From Hydractinia symbiolongicarpus (lineage: Eukaryota; Cnidaria; Hydrozoa; Anthoathecata; Hydractiniidae): DNA of 64,000 nucleotides. Below the pieces are notes generated by a model. The model searched no databases. It had not been told where the DNA came from and saw only the letters and a program-made list of their open reading frames with translations. The stretch lies in contig NC_079886.1 of the NCBI RefSeq assembly GCF_029227915.1, positions 9,755,501-9,819,500 of the forward strand. The letters are read 5' to 3'. Positions 11,501-23,500 of the stretch are shown piece after piece. How positions within the stretch are numbered: position 1 is the first letter of the stretch; each line of letters begins with the position of its first letter. The translations under genes and the position numbers were made by a program.

Positions 11501-14500
11501 TTCGTTTTCTCAATCTGGTAAATAATTTTGCTACTAATACAATCATCTAGTAATATGACTATTTTTTGGCACTTTCCTTTATTTTACTGTACAGTACAAT
11601 AAAACAACCTTGTTGTGTATGCTTTATAGTACAAGCATTTTTGTTTATTTATTTACTTATTCAAGATGTTTATAGTTTATTTTTTTTGTCTGCAGCAAAT
11701 AGGAAAAATATTTTGTGTGGCTACCAAGAATACTAACAACTTGACAATTAAGAACTATCAAATTGAAATTGATAACGGATTAACAACTTTCAAATCTAAT
11801 TAATTCTAACTGTGATGATCAACAAAGTTTTTACTCATTTTACACTTCTCCTAAAGATAAAATAATAAAGTTCTTTTAATCATTATAACATGTTCTAGAC
11901 TATCTTGAAGTTTTTCAAAAGATCAAACCAAGGAAAAGTGAAAAAATAGTCTCTAATCAATGTGTGGAATGTGTTTTGCAGTTATCTTTCTTTTATCAGC
12001 AGTTTTGTTAACGTTTTAGGAACTAAAGCTGCCCTAGCTGAATTTATTATAAGACAACCAGACACAAGTGAGGAAAAGTTATCAACAGGAAAGAAGTCCT
12101 TTGTTCAACTGCTTCCCGAAATTGATGCATACATTCATTTGCTATGTATTGTATATTTGATTGATACCAAATCATATGAGAAGGTTAGTGTTTTAAGTGA
12201 AGTAGAACTACTTCATGTATCGCTAACACACTGCTTGGCAGTAAGCGGGATTTTATCCATGGACCCAGAACTGAGAGATGCAGATAAGCAATATGTGTAT
12301 ATGTATTTGAGTTGCAATAAAGAAAGTAACTATACTGCAATTTAATTACACTAATATACTCAACTTTTTGGAGGTCTTATCAGGTAACTATTATCAGTAA
12401 GAAAAGACAGACGTGAAATGATAAACCTTCATCTGCAACGAAACCTCAACAATGTCAAACCTGAGAATTACATTAAAGCATCTCTAAATTTCTGTTAATT
12501 GTTTTCTTTTTTCCACAACATGACTTGATGTATGCTGGATAAGTAGCAGAAATTTCAAAATTGAAATACCACTGCATATTTTACAAATCATTACCTTGTT
12601 GTGTATTTTATATTATATATCATACACCAGTCATGTTTCAAAATACATAAACAAGGTTAAAGTTTGCAATAAAAATTTACACTTATAAAAAGAATGACCA
12701 AGTTTTGTTTGAAATTAGTCCGTTATGAATTTCCTGCGCCTATTTTGGTTAAATTGTATTTTTTGTTAGGACTAAAAATAGTTATCATCAGTTAAGCCTT
12801 GTCTTTCGTCTAGTACAAATAGTTTGTGTTATAGGCTATATCTTGTGCAGACAATTTGACACAAAAGGTGGCTTGTCATAATAGAAGAACACTGGATCCG
12901 TTATCTGCTGTCTGTTATTTTTACTATGCACGTGCATATGAACTACTAGACAGACTGAAGGATATTCGCCCGTAAGTAGAAATTTTACTCAGCATTAATT
13001 TTAGTTTTAAAAAGATACAATAGGTTAAAGTCCAGTTAAAGATAATATGTGATTGAAAGGGCTGAGAAAACTGTTTTTTCAGGAATTTTTCATGAAATCT
13101 TTTACTAGACACTATGTATTACCCCAACAACACATTTGCCTAACGCTACGTACCAAAATGTATAGAAATTTTGTGGCTTGAAATTTATTTTTGAAGTTAA
13201 TTTTTTTGTATTTCATATAGTAAAGGAAGTAAAAATTAACTTGACATTGGTTCGGTACTCCGAGTTTCGTGTTATACACTCATCAGCCAAATTATACAAG
13301 TGAAAAAAGTAAACAAGAAAATTCGTATCTATTTATTTGACAAGATAAATTCCTAAGAGACATCATTAAATGCGTGGTGTTATAAACATGTGAATAGATA
13401 ATTGGCTAAGTAATTATCAGTCCTTAGATTTATAATTAGCCAAAAGAAACTTATTTGTGTGACGACATTTAGCAATGAGTTCACTGCGTTTGTTTAAAAG
13501 CTCACTTTTGTCTTTGTAAAAGAGGATTTCAAATTTTTCTTGAAGACAAAGAGGACAATTTCGTGAATTGTTAGTGTAGCTTTGTACTTGCTTGATGGTC
13601 GACCATTTGAGCGTCGGGGTGACATTGCTTTTCTCTTTCAAGTCCCAAACGTATGATGAAAGTGACGTGCTGTTCTTGTACTTTTTGTTGCTAAAAGACT
13701 GTTTGTGGCCATTGAATCTTGTCTTAAACGATTTCTCAGTCAGACCAATGTAGACTTTCTTTTGGTGAGCGGGTGCTGTAACTTCGCATTTGTATATGAC
13801 AGACGTCACTTGGCAGTTTCCTTCCAATGGACATTCGGGTTTTCTTCTGCAATTGCAGCTTGCTGTAACTGGTGTGACGGATTTCGAGACTTTCGAATTA
13901 TGCGATTTGATGATGGTGGCCATGTTTTCCATGCAGCTGTAGCTGACCTTTACGTTGTTTTTGTTGAACAGCTTCTTCAGGTGTCCGGAATGGAAGTGTT
14001 TGTTGATAAGAGATAAGAACTTCCTCGCTACGTTTGTTGATACATTTTTATTGTACGGGGGGTTAAACCATATTACATTTCTCGTACGTTTCATCTTCCT
14101 TCTTCGGGTTTTCTTTTTCGTAAACGTCAGATTGATGTTCTTATATCCGCTTTTTTTCAATGAATCTTCGTAGTCGACTTTCGCTTTCTCGAAAATTGCT
14201 TCATTTGAAGAGTTTTTAGATAAACGATCAGCTATTGCAATTGGCAACTGCTTTAGTATCTGTTGTGGATGATTTGAAGAAGTGTGTATGTACTGCATGG
14301 TGTCGTTTGGTTTTTTGTAAGGTTGGTATGTGCCGTGTTTCAAGTTGAAGGTTACGTCAAGAAAGTCTACAGAATAGAGCCCTGTGACTATATCTATCTG
14401 GAATCCTATCGATTTGAACAGTTTTATAATGTCTTTTCTCATCTTATATGTCTTATATGTATTTCATATATAATAATTAGTTGACAATGTGCTTCATTTC

Positions 14501-17500
14501 TGTTTTTTGTGTAATTGCTGACTAAATCAAGCAAGTTTTGATTTTTTTTAATATGCTGCCATTTTTAAATAAAACTTCAGGTCATGCAATTTTAAATATT
14601 ATTTTTTGAGAAATTCCTAATACTGAGATGCTGAAGAGACCTTTATCGTTACAGTATCATAAATTATTATTATAAATTATTATCATTATTATCCTTATTT
14701 ATATTAGTTTTTTACATGCAAGATTAAGAACAGCAACATTGCGACATGACAACGATGGACAGGTCAGGAATATTTTAATATTACTAATGAATAGTATGTA
14801 TTCATTAATACCTGTATTCTTTCTGTTTGTGCGCAAGGAAAAAGCTGTGCTACAGAAACTTGAAATGTGATACATATTAGAAGAGCGAACCCATGGATTT
14901 CTCACTGCCCGACAACTAGTCTGTATTATAATGCTTGCTGTCTTTTCCTGAGCCAAAGATAGTAGCTACAAGACATGTCAAATTAATACATAAATAAGAA
15001 TTTTCTAAAAATATATTCCTGAACAAATTTTTTTTTATTCAATTTTCCAAAATTCATACTATGGACAAATTATCATGCATCCCCTCTCACTTATTTATTC
15101 ATAGTTCAAGTAGGCAGATAACTATGTGAGAACATCATCAGATTATTGCTCTCACATAGACCCGAAATTAAATTTTTCAAGGAAAAACAAAAAAAAATGA
15201 TTTTGCCTATTTTTCTCTAAACAAAAACCAATTGCTACACATGGTAAAGCACTTTGTGCAAAAGCTTGATTAATCTTTCATAGCTGATTTTGCCTATTCC
15301 TAACGGAAACAAACTGGAATTTTTTGCTTATGTCAGCAATTTTTACTTCCTTTCTAGAATTTTACCCTTCAGTGTCTGATAGAGAAATAAGTTTTCAAAA
15401 ATATCTTGGAGTTTTGACATATCCCAAATAACAAAATGGCAAAAGACACTTTGAAATTTAATTTTTTCCAATTTTTTGGTAAAATATGAAAAGTTCAGGT
15501 TAGTCACATGTCAAAACTCTGTACAATGACTCATCATCATCATCGTCATCATCATTTTCTTAATGAAAATAGTTTTGTTGTAAGTTTTAATCATAATGAC
15601 CCTACATATTTTGATTATATATTATTATATTATATTATATTATTATTAGATTATTATATTATATATTATTCATATTTTACTGATTATGAGGTTTTTAAAG
15701 AAATTTATGGTGTAATTTTGAGTAATAGCCAATACCTGAATCTGAAAAGTGTGGGAGACTGGCAAAAATTTGGCAAACCGATGTCTAATAGATTAGATAA
15801 TAGATTGGATTTAGTACTGTTAAATTAGCATGTCTGTGAAATAGGAAAGAGTCTAACATCTGATGAATTTTGTTTTTTTAGGTTATGCTGTTAAATTTGT
15901 TAATGAGAAACTACATCCATTACAACTTGTATGACCAGGTAAACTGTTATTAAGTCATGTAAGCCATCATCAAAAGCAACTTACAGGACCTTTAATCTAT
16001 ATTGTATATAAAATAATACAAAATATAAAAAAAACATTGGACGTCCCTTTAACTAACCAGATAAAATATATTTTTTTTGAGAAAAGAATCTATGATTCTC
16101 CAATGACGTGTCCACCATTTGAATATTTCACATTTTACGTGTTTATAGGCTGAAAAACTAGCATCTAAATCAACATTTCCAGAATCTGCATCAAATAATG
16201 ACTGGGCAAGATATCTTTATTACATGGGTAGGTCAAAATTTATGTGTAATTTGTGTTAGTAATTTTGCAACTACAAGGCGTGACAATAATAACATAAGTA
16301 ATCCCAAAATTAAGGCAAGAATTAAGTTGTACGCCTAAATTTGCATTTGGTAGATAGACTTTTCAGAGAATTTCCACAAGATTTATTGAAACTATCATTA
16401 CGTGATAAATCATTGGTTGACTAAATATTGCAATGCTCACGGGATGTCTGCCTGTAGTGGGACTAGTTGTTCTTGAAAACCTTATATCTATCAATCTGTG
16501 AGAACCTTGAAATCATTTTAAACGAGTTTCTGTCTATGATACATAATTTATTTAATTTTTTGGTGTTTCCAGTGTACAGCCTTTTAAATACTTTTCCATA
16601 CGTTTGAATGTTAAGCATGCCATTCCTGATTTAACTTCCAACCCCTCTTTAAGGATTTGGGAGTCAAACGACCTCATTTAAAAGGAGCAAGATGGTTTAA
16701 AAGAGTGAGAAGTGACCCCCTTACAAACTTTTCCACTTTTGTTTACAGTCACTACTTACACTATCTTCTTGAACCTTGAAATACGCCAAAAGTTTTGAGT
16801 AGCATATCTAATACAAATATCTTTGCATTAGATATGCTTAATATGTACTTAACTTTAACAAAGCTCTGCATAATCCAGTCGCAGGCATCTTTCTTCCAAC
16901 GTCATTTTAACGTCATGTTTTACTGTTTCTACTGTCTGTTTCAGGTCTCATTAAAGCCATCCAGTTGGATTATTCAGAAGCTCACAAAAACCTAATGAAT
17001 GCAGTGCGTAAAGCACCTCAACATGTAGCCATTGGTTTTAAACAGCATGTAAGTACACACACTCATAGTGATATTGGCACAGAAATTTAAGAGGTCTTTT
17101 AGGAAGTATGCCTGACGCATGCCTGACCTCTGTGTAAAATGGAAGGAGCGTTTAAGTCCAGTGAAGTTATCTCATTACCAGTATTCTTGTGTTTTTAAAA
17201 TTTCAGGTCAACCGATTGGCTATTGTGGTTCAGTTGCTACTTGGTGAAATTCCTGACCGCAAGACATTCAGAGAAGCCATTTTGAAGAAAACACTTGTCC
17301 CATATTATAGTCTCACACAAGGTATTGTTCATTTAATTTGGATGGACAAATTATGCTGAAAAATCTTATTACATGTCTGGCTGACTGCTTGCCTGCCTTC
17401 TAGCCTGTCTGTTTGCCTGGAATGCGCAAATGCAGTTGTGTTTATTTTTCTTTAATTGAAAAGCAAATAATAAATTTAACAAAGTGTAAAGTCTGACATA

Positions 17501-20500
17501 TTTGTCCAACTATTATACGCTGGGTAAGAAGCAAAGCCTAATGTACTTCATCTTCCAGAATATCCTTTTTTCACACCTTTTATTGCAAGAATGATAGTCG
17601 TATTATAAACATAAAGATTACCATGCTGTGCATAGGTCTATTTTTTTTTGTGGTTCTTGGATTTATATCACACTACCTACTACCAGTCTCCATATTGATT
17701 GTCGTTCCAAATAATATGTGAATTAGCTGCTAGAATTTGGTTTTTAAATTAGCCGCCTGCCCTGCATAAAATAGCAAGAACGCATACAATATTTTCTTTG
17801 ATTTAGTAATCTTCAACTATTTTTCATTTAAGCGGTGAGAACTGGCAATCTTTCCATGTTCAACATGGTGGTTGAGCAATACAAAGAGAAATTTCTTGCA
17901 GAAAAGACGTACACGTTAATTATTAGGTATAATTTTGCTTGAATTGTTCTCCTTTCCAATCTTGTTTCTGTGATTTTGATTCAAAATTACTACCTTTTCC
18001 TAGTATGTATTGATTACTGCAAATTTTTATTATTCGCGTTAATTGAAAATGCCTTATTAAAGTGTGACGTGAATATCTATGACGTTAATTTAAAACCCAA
18101 AATAAGAATTTAAAAAAATCTACTTTTCTAGCAACCGCAAAATGCTCAACAAACACGCATACTTTATTCTCCTTCTATTTCACTGACGCAAAAAAAATTA
18201 TCCTATGATGTGATTAAGGCAAGCTGCAGGGCATCTGACATTGTAAGTGTTTTGATGAAAACAAAAAAAACCGATTGTTAGTGAACCAATTCTCAAAAAA
18301 AAAAAAATAAATAAATAAACATATTTCCGGATTCGCGTTATTTTAAAGCTTTTTGTATATCAGTTCAGCGATTATATCGCGTTAGTTCGCCCGTCTTTTT
18401 AATACCTCATTGCGTGCGTCTCGCTACTTGCGCTACCATTTTGCATGACAGACAGACAGATAGACGTATACGTGAATTATAATAAAGATGTTTAAGTGTA
18501 AAAATACGAGATTTGTTGACTTGAGATTGACATGGAGGATTGGATCTATGATTGTAGTTCTGTGAAATTAATTTCAAGCATATTCGCATTTTAGCTAGCT
18601 GAAGATTGTGCGTTTGTTGACAAATGCCAAACATTGTTTAAAGCCATTAAAGTGTCGTATATTTTTTGTCAACAAATAAATAGTACTTAGTGTAACAAAA
18701 ATAACATAAGTGCAAATAAAATTTTATTTTTTGTTTACATAGATTACGTCATAATGTGATCAAGACAGGCGTTCGAATGATTAGTTTATCGTATTCTCGA
18801 ATCTCGTTAAATGATATTGCGCAGAAGCTGAGTCTTGATTCTGCTGACGATGCGGAATTTATCGTCAGTAAGGTAAGCTTTTACTTTCTGCTTGTTTCAC
18901 TGATACAAAAAATGAGTCTATTTAGCCTCGTTTAATGCAGTATTTTTGCAGATACCGGTTGGTATAAACAGTTACATGCTACGAGTTTTCATAAGCACAG
19001 GTCTGTGTTGAGAAATGGTATTTTTGTTGTTTTCCAAACCGTACAAACATGTCTGGCGATAGGAGGAAAATAATTTAGTGTTAGTTTGGCAACTTTAGAA
19101 CGTTAATTAGTTTACCCTTCGTTGCTTTGTCTATTTATTATATTTTTTCCAGTTTTTTTATCAGTAATGATTTTTAACTGAAAAAACGTTCTAGGTCAGA
19201 CTTGTAGTTGATTCCTGACAAGTTTTTTTGAGCGTGTTTAATGTCAGACACCCATTTGTTTATGTATTTATTTATTAATCTAATCTCCTCCACTTTCGAG
19301 TCTGCGTCTTCGTGGCAACATCGTCGCCTCTCTACTGTCCACTCGAAGTGAGTAGACCTGTTGATATTCGGCGTGATTAGTCGCCATGAGTAATAACGTG
19401 GAAAAACGTAAAGCATTGTAAAAATGTTAAGTAGAAAGGAGACTTTAAATTTATTATTTTGTTTGTCTTCTGCCTTAATCTCGGTGACATGCTGAGAAGA
19501 TTAGGATGGAAAGAAATCTATTTTTAAAAAACGTCAACAACATCCAAATGTATAGACTTTACGTTAAAGAAGACAAGGGCGGGATTGAATTCTTGTTTTG
19601 TGTGGAGTTAGTTTCTTTTAACAAGGTTGGCAAGCATCCCTATTGTTTTTAACAAGGTTGGCAACTAATCCTACTACCCCTAGCGAAACAATCTGTTTTG
19701 GACAACAACAAAACCTTGATCTTATTAAATCCCTTTGATTTCGAAAACAAATCCGTTTTGGAAAAGATAGAGTTATATAATTAATTTTTAGTTTGTCCAA
19801 ACATTTTCAGGCTATCAGAGATGGAGTCATTGATGCTTCGATCGATCACGAGCAAAAGTGTGTGCAGTCCAAGGTACATATCTAACCCTACATCTTAACT
19901 CCTAATCTCTGTAAAAATGTTATAATGGGTACCACGACACACCCTCATTTACGTTGCCGCCATGCGCTAGGCTGAACGAAGTTATCTTTTAGGGACACTT
20001 AATCATTAGTAATCCTAAATAATCCCATTGGAGTATGTACACGGGCTTCAGCAAACGTGGACCGTGTTGCTCGTCTCGGTATGATACGACTGAATGTTTT
20101 AAAACTAGCTTATTGTGTATATCTTATCGCTTATTTGATGCTGAAGTTTTCTTCAAAATGAAGCACTGCGTTGGTTTTTGGCAGCCCGAGGGCGGTTCGT
20201 CATTAGTTCAGTTAGGGCACGATATTTTCCCCCATATTATTCCAATTTTTTTGTATGGAGTTGAATTTTGCTGCGCAGCTACGGTGCCATTTTATCGGTA
20301 TTCTTTTGATTAGGGAGATCATTTTCAATATTCGATATAATTTGTTCTCCATTAAAAACGAGCCGTGATGTGGTAATCAGCATATTTGGTTTGTAATCAC
20401 TTAAGTTTGAATCCCATTTAAAGCATTCGTCTGATCTACTTGACTTGTAGACAAGCAATTCCATTACTTACAAGGCAGGTACCGTAGCATCAGAGGGGAG

Positions 20501-23500
20501 GGAAAGCCAAAAGATAGGTTCCTCATAATGTGAAACTAACCGTTACTATTACCTTTAACATAAATGGCCTGTTTTCGATATGTCGAATCCTTGGTGTCGC
20601 GAAAAAATGCTTTCTTCATCATTTCGCTATCTATGCCCTGGTTGTTCTTAGAATAGGTTTATAAACTTTTTTTAAATCAGCGTTGCAACGCAATAGAAAT
20701 TATGTTTTGTTTTTCGTCAGCGTAAAAAAAGGCCTCGTCTGGACTTTCACGCTTAATGGGGCGCTAAAACTACAATAAATACAATTCTTCGGTTGAAATA
20801 GGTGGTATGTTCTTACCGAAGCTACTCCGGGTCTTTCTGGTGTTACACACAAATTTTGAAACAGGCAATTAAAACTCAGAAAACGCTACCATATTCGATG
20901 TAATAAAAATTGTATATGTTGGACGCCGACAGAGAATGAATTTTGCGAAGTTAGTAAGTTCTATTATTTCGCGAAAAAAAGTATTTTTTTATAATTTTTG
21001 CCTTTTTAGAAGGCTTTCCTGTGGGAGACATAAACTACTGAAGGCAAAATTCGCATACCTGTTATTTAAGTGCTAGGTGTATTAAAAGGAAAAACAATTA
21101 GTAAATCACTTTTTAAAAAGAAGAACGTGTAATTTAGCGAGAATTAATTTTAGAAAACTTGGCTATAGCGAGTTTTCCAATAACCCTTGCGGCAACTAAG
21201 TTTTCGCAAAGTTGGCAAAAATTCGCGAAATTCCAATGAGGATTAATTTCCTTGAGTGCGTTTAACACCAACGCAGTATCTAAAACACTTGTAATTTCAC
21301 AGTGGTCCAGGATGTCATTCGTCCATTGTGTGCATGTCGAAATTATAAGTCTTCAAGGAAAGGGGAGAGGGAGAGAAATATTGAAGACGCAGCTAAAAGC
21401 TATCGAAAAGATTAAATCATTAAACTCCAGAGAAAGAAAAAGTTTGATTAACACGGATTGGTTATCAAGATGAGTTTAATCACATTAAGCATGTTGACGC
21501 GTGCGTCAGATACAGCAAGATTGATGTTGCCATGGTTGCATTATAACCTAGTTACCTATTACTCGATATAATTGAACTGCTTGAGTTTATTCGACTTTTG
21601 AAAATTACTTTCAGACATAATCTTTTAAATGTTTTTTTTTTCATTAGTTCTTGTAATCCTTGTTAAGCCTCAGGCATTATAAAGCAATTCTTTGAATGTG
21701 ATTTCAATCACGTGGTGTTAGTTTCTCAAACTATAGGCGTTCTCTCGTTCTGTTTTGTCACCCTGTGCACATTATTTTACGTCATTTTGTCAACAAATTC
21801 GACTTTGTTTGCCTTTCGTTGTTGATATTTGGCAGGATTGATAGTGCGTGGTAAAATGCAAACTAACAGGCTTAAAGTTCTCTTCCAAATGGCTGGAGCC
21901 GCCAGAGGTCAATACTCGCTGGCACTAGTAAAGATGGCGCTTATTTTTGCACATCTACGATGACTAATCTGTTTGTATAAATAGTGATTTCGAGCAAGAT
22001 CAGGGACACAATAGATTTGATCCTTCTTCATACTTGAAATAGTTTTGTCATGGTGATATTGTTACTCCTGTAAAGCCAGTATCATAACAAACGTCATAGG
22101 GCTTAGCATTTGTAAGTTAATTAATTGAAAGCGGTTTATCCTTAGCTTGTCCGTTATATTTCCTTGTAATGGTTATTTGTGATTATCTCCGTTTATTTCT
22201 GGAATTACCATCGTCCTCTGTTTTACTTTTCCGAGATAATGTCTTTTTACGGAGAAAGTTGACTAATTACTTACTTTTGTTGTTGTTTTTTTGGAAGTTT
22301 TATATTTCAAAAGCGGCTTGTGGTCAACCTTTCTGCCGGAAATCAGAATAGTGTGATGTAAAATATAGTGAATAGTATACCTATTCAGTGAAGTGTCTTT
22401 ATCAAAAGCCGACGGATAGACTTTTGTTCGCTTTTTCGGCGGTCCTTAGTTTACACATACATTCTATTATAAATTCGTGCACCACGCCTGCTTGTTAGAG
22501 ACTATTATTCGCTTAATCTTCTTAGCCTCGTCATTGCTTGTGGTAAATTTGTTATTCAAAACATACTGTATTTTTTGTGGTCAATCAATTTGGTTCATTT
22601 TTTGTATCTATCTCACTCTGAATTCTTTTAACTTTCATGTTAACGAGTTGTTATCAATACTCCTCTACGCAGGGTGTTTCCAATTAACTTGCTGAAAGGC
22701 GAGAGAGTAAAGTTTGTGTGTTGAATAAAAAATCTCCCCACCCCTAATTAACCGTTGGCATAATCACTGTCATAAAGAATTTGTCGGTTCTTTTCGGAGT
22801 TTGATAGCGCTAAATTTCGTGTTTCGTCGGTGTGATGGTGATGTTAACCGTCAGTTATCATCTACATGATCGAATTATAGAATTTCCGTTAGACTTTCCC
22901 CCGCATATTCTTTGTTGTTTGCGTTATTTTGGTCTGATAACAACCTGATTAATTAGTCGTGAGAAGTATTATTAACTATCAAGTATATGTTGGAACCCTA
23001 CGTTGGTGTATTACTGCACTAAAAGCATCTATTTTTATGAGAGAATGTTCAACAAAACATCCCTAGCTTAAATTTTTCAGCATTACAGCAAAAAACATCC
23101 GGAGTTCACAGCATGTTGTTGCTTTCGTGCTGTGTTCACTTGGAAAATCTCGTACGACATTAATTTTATTAAGGTATATTTAAAACCCTTACATCAGAAT
23201 TGTTCTTAATAATTTTGAACTACCCTATAGCCCGTGAATAAATCCACGGGTTCGCCCGTCCCTTACATACTGCATTTCGTGTGTCTCGATACTGCGGTTA
23301 CTATTTTGGCGAGACACGGCTATTATTACAGAGAAATATAAGATGGCTGCAAATATTTCGCGTATTCCAACAACATTTAACAGCGCTGTGATTCGTTTTA
23401 GGAAACTGTGGATGTGTACTCGACCAGTGAGCCTCAACATGCTTTTCATCAGAGAATAAGTTTTTCACTTGACATCTACAATCAGTCAGTCAAGGTAGGT

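Larger units (their letters stand above)
13240..14460 (-). mobile_element. 5'-truncated Penelope-like retroelement in PSMD3 intron 4
   Basis: This is the 3' part of a Penelope-like element, antisense to PSMD3, with a 341-codon open segment (14442-13417). Downstream of its stop lies a hammerhead ribozyme motif (13251-13291), as expected for the terminal repeat-like ends of this class. The RT palm is missing, so the copy was truncated at its 5' end near 14450, the usual outcome of target-primed insertion. The exact ends are not fixed. Confidence 0.85.

Noticed and set aside
13705-14484. Plus-strand ORFs opposite the Penelope protein
   Set aside because: They are shadows of the minus-strand GIY-YIG reading frame.
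15508-15828. 106-codon ORF with a His-rich start
   Set aside because: The His run comes from a CAT microsatellite and the rest from TA-rich simple sequence in a PSMD3 intron.
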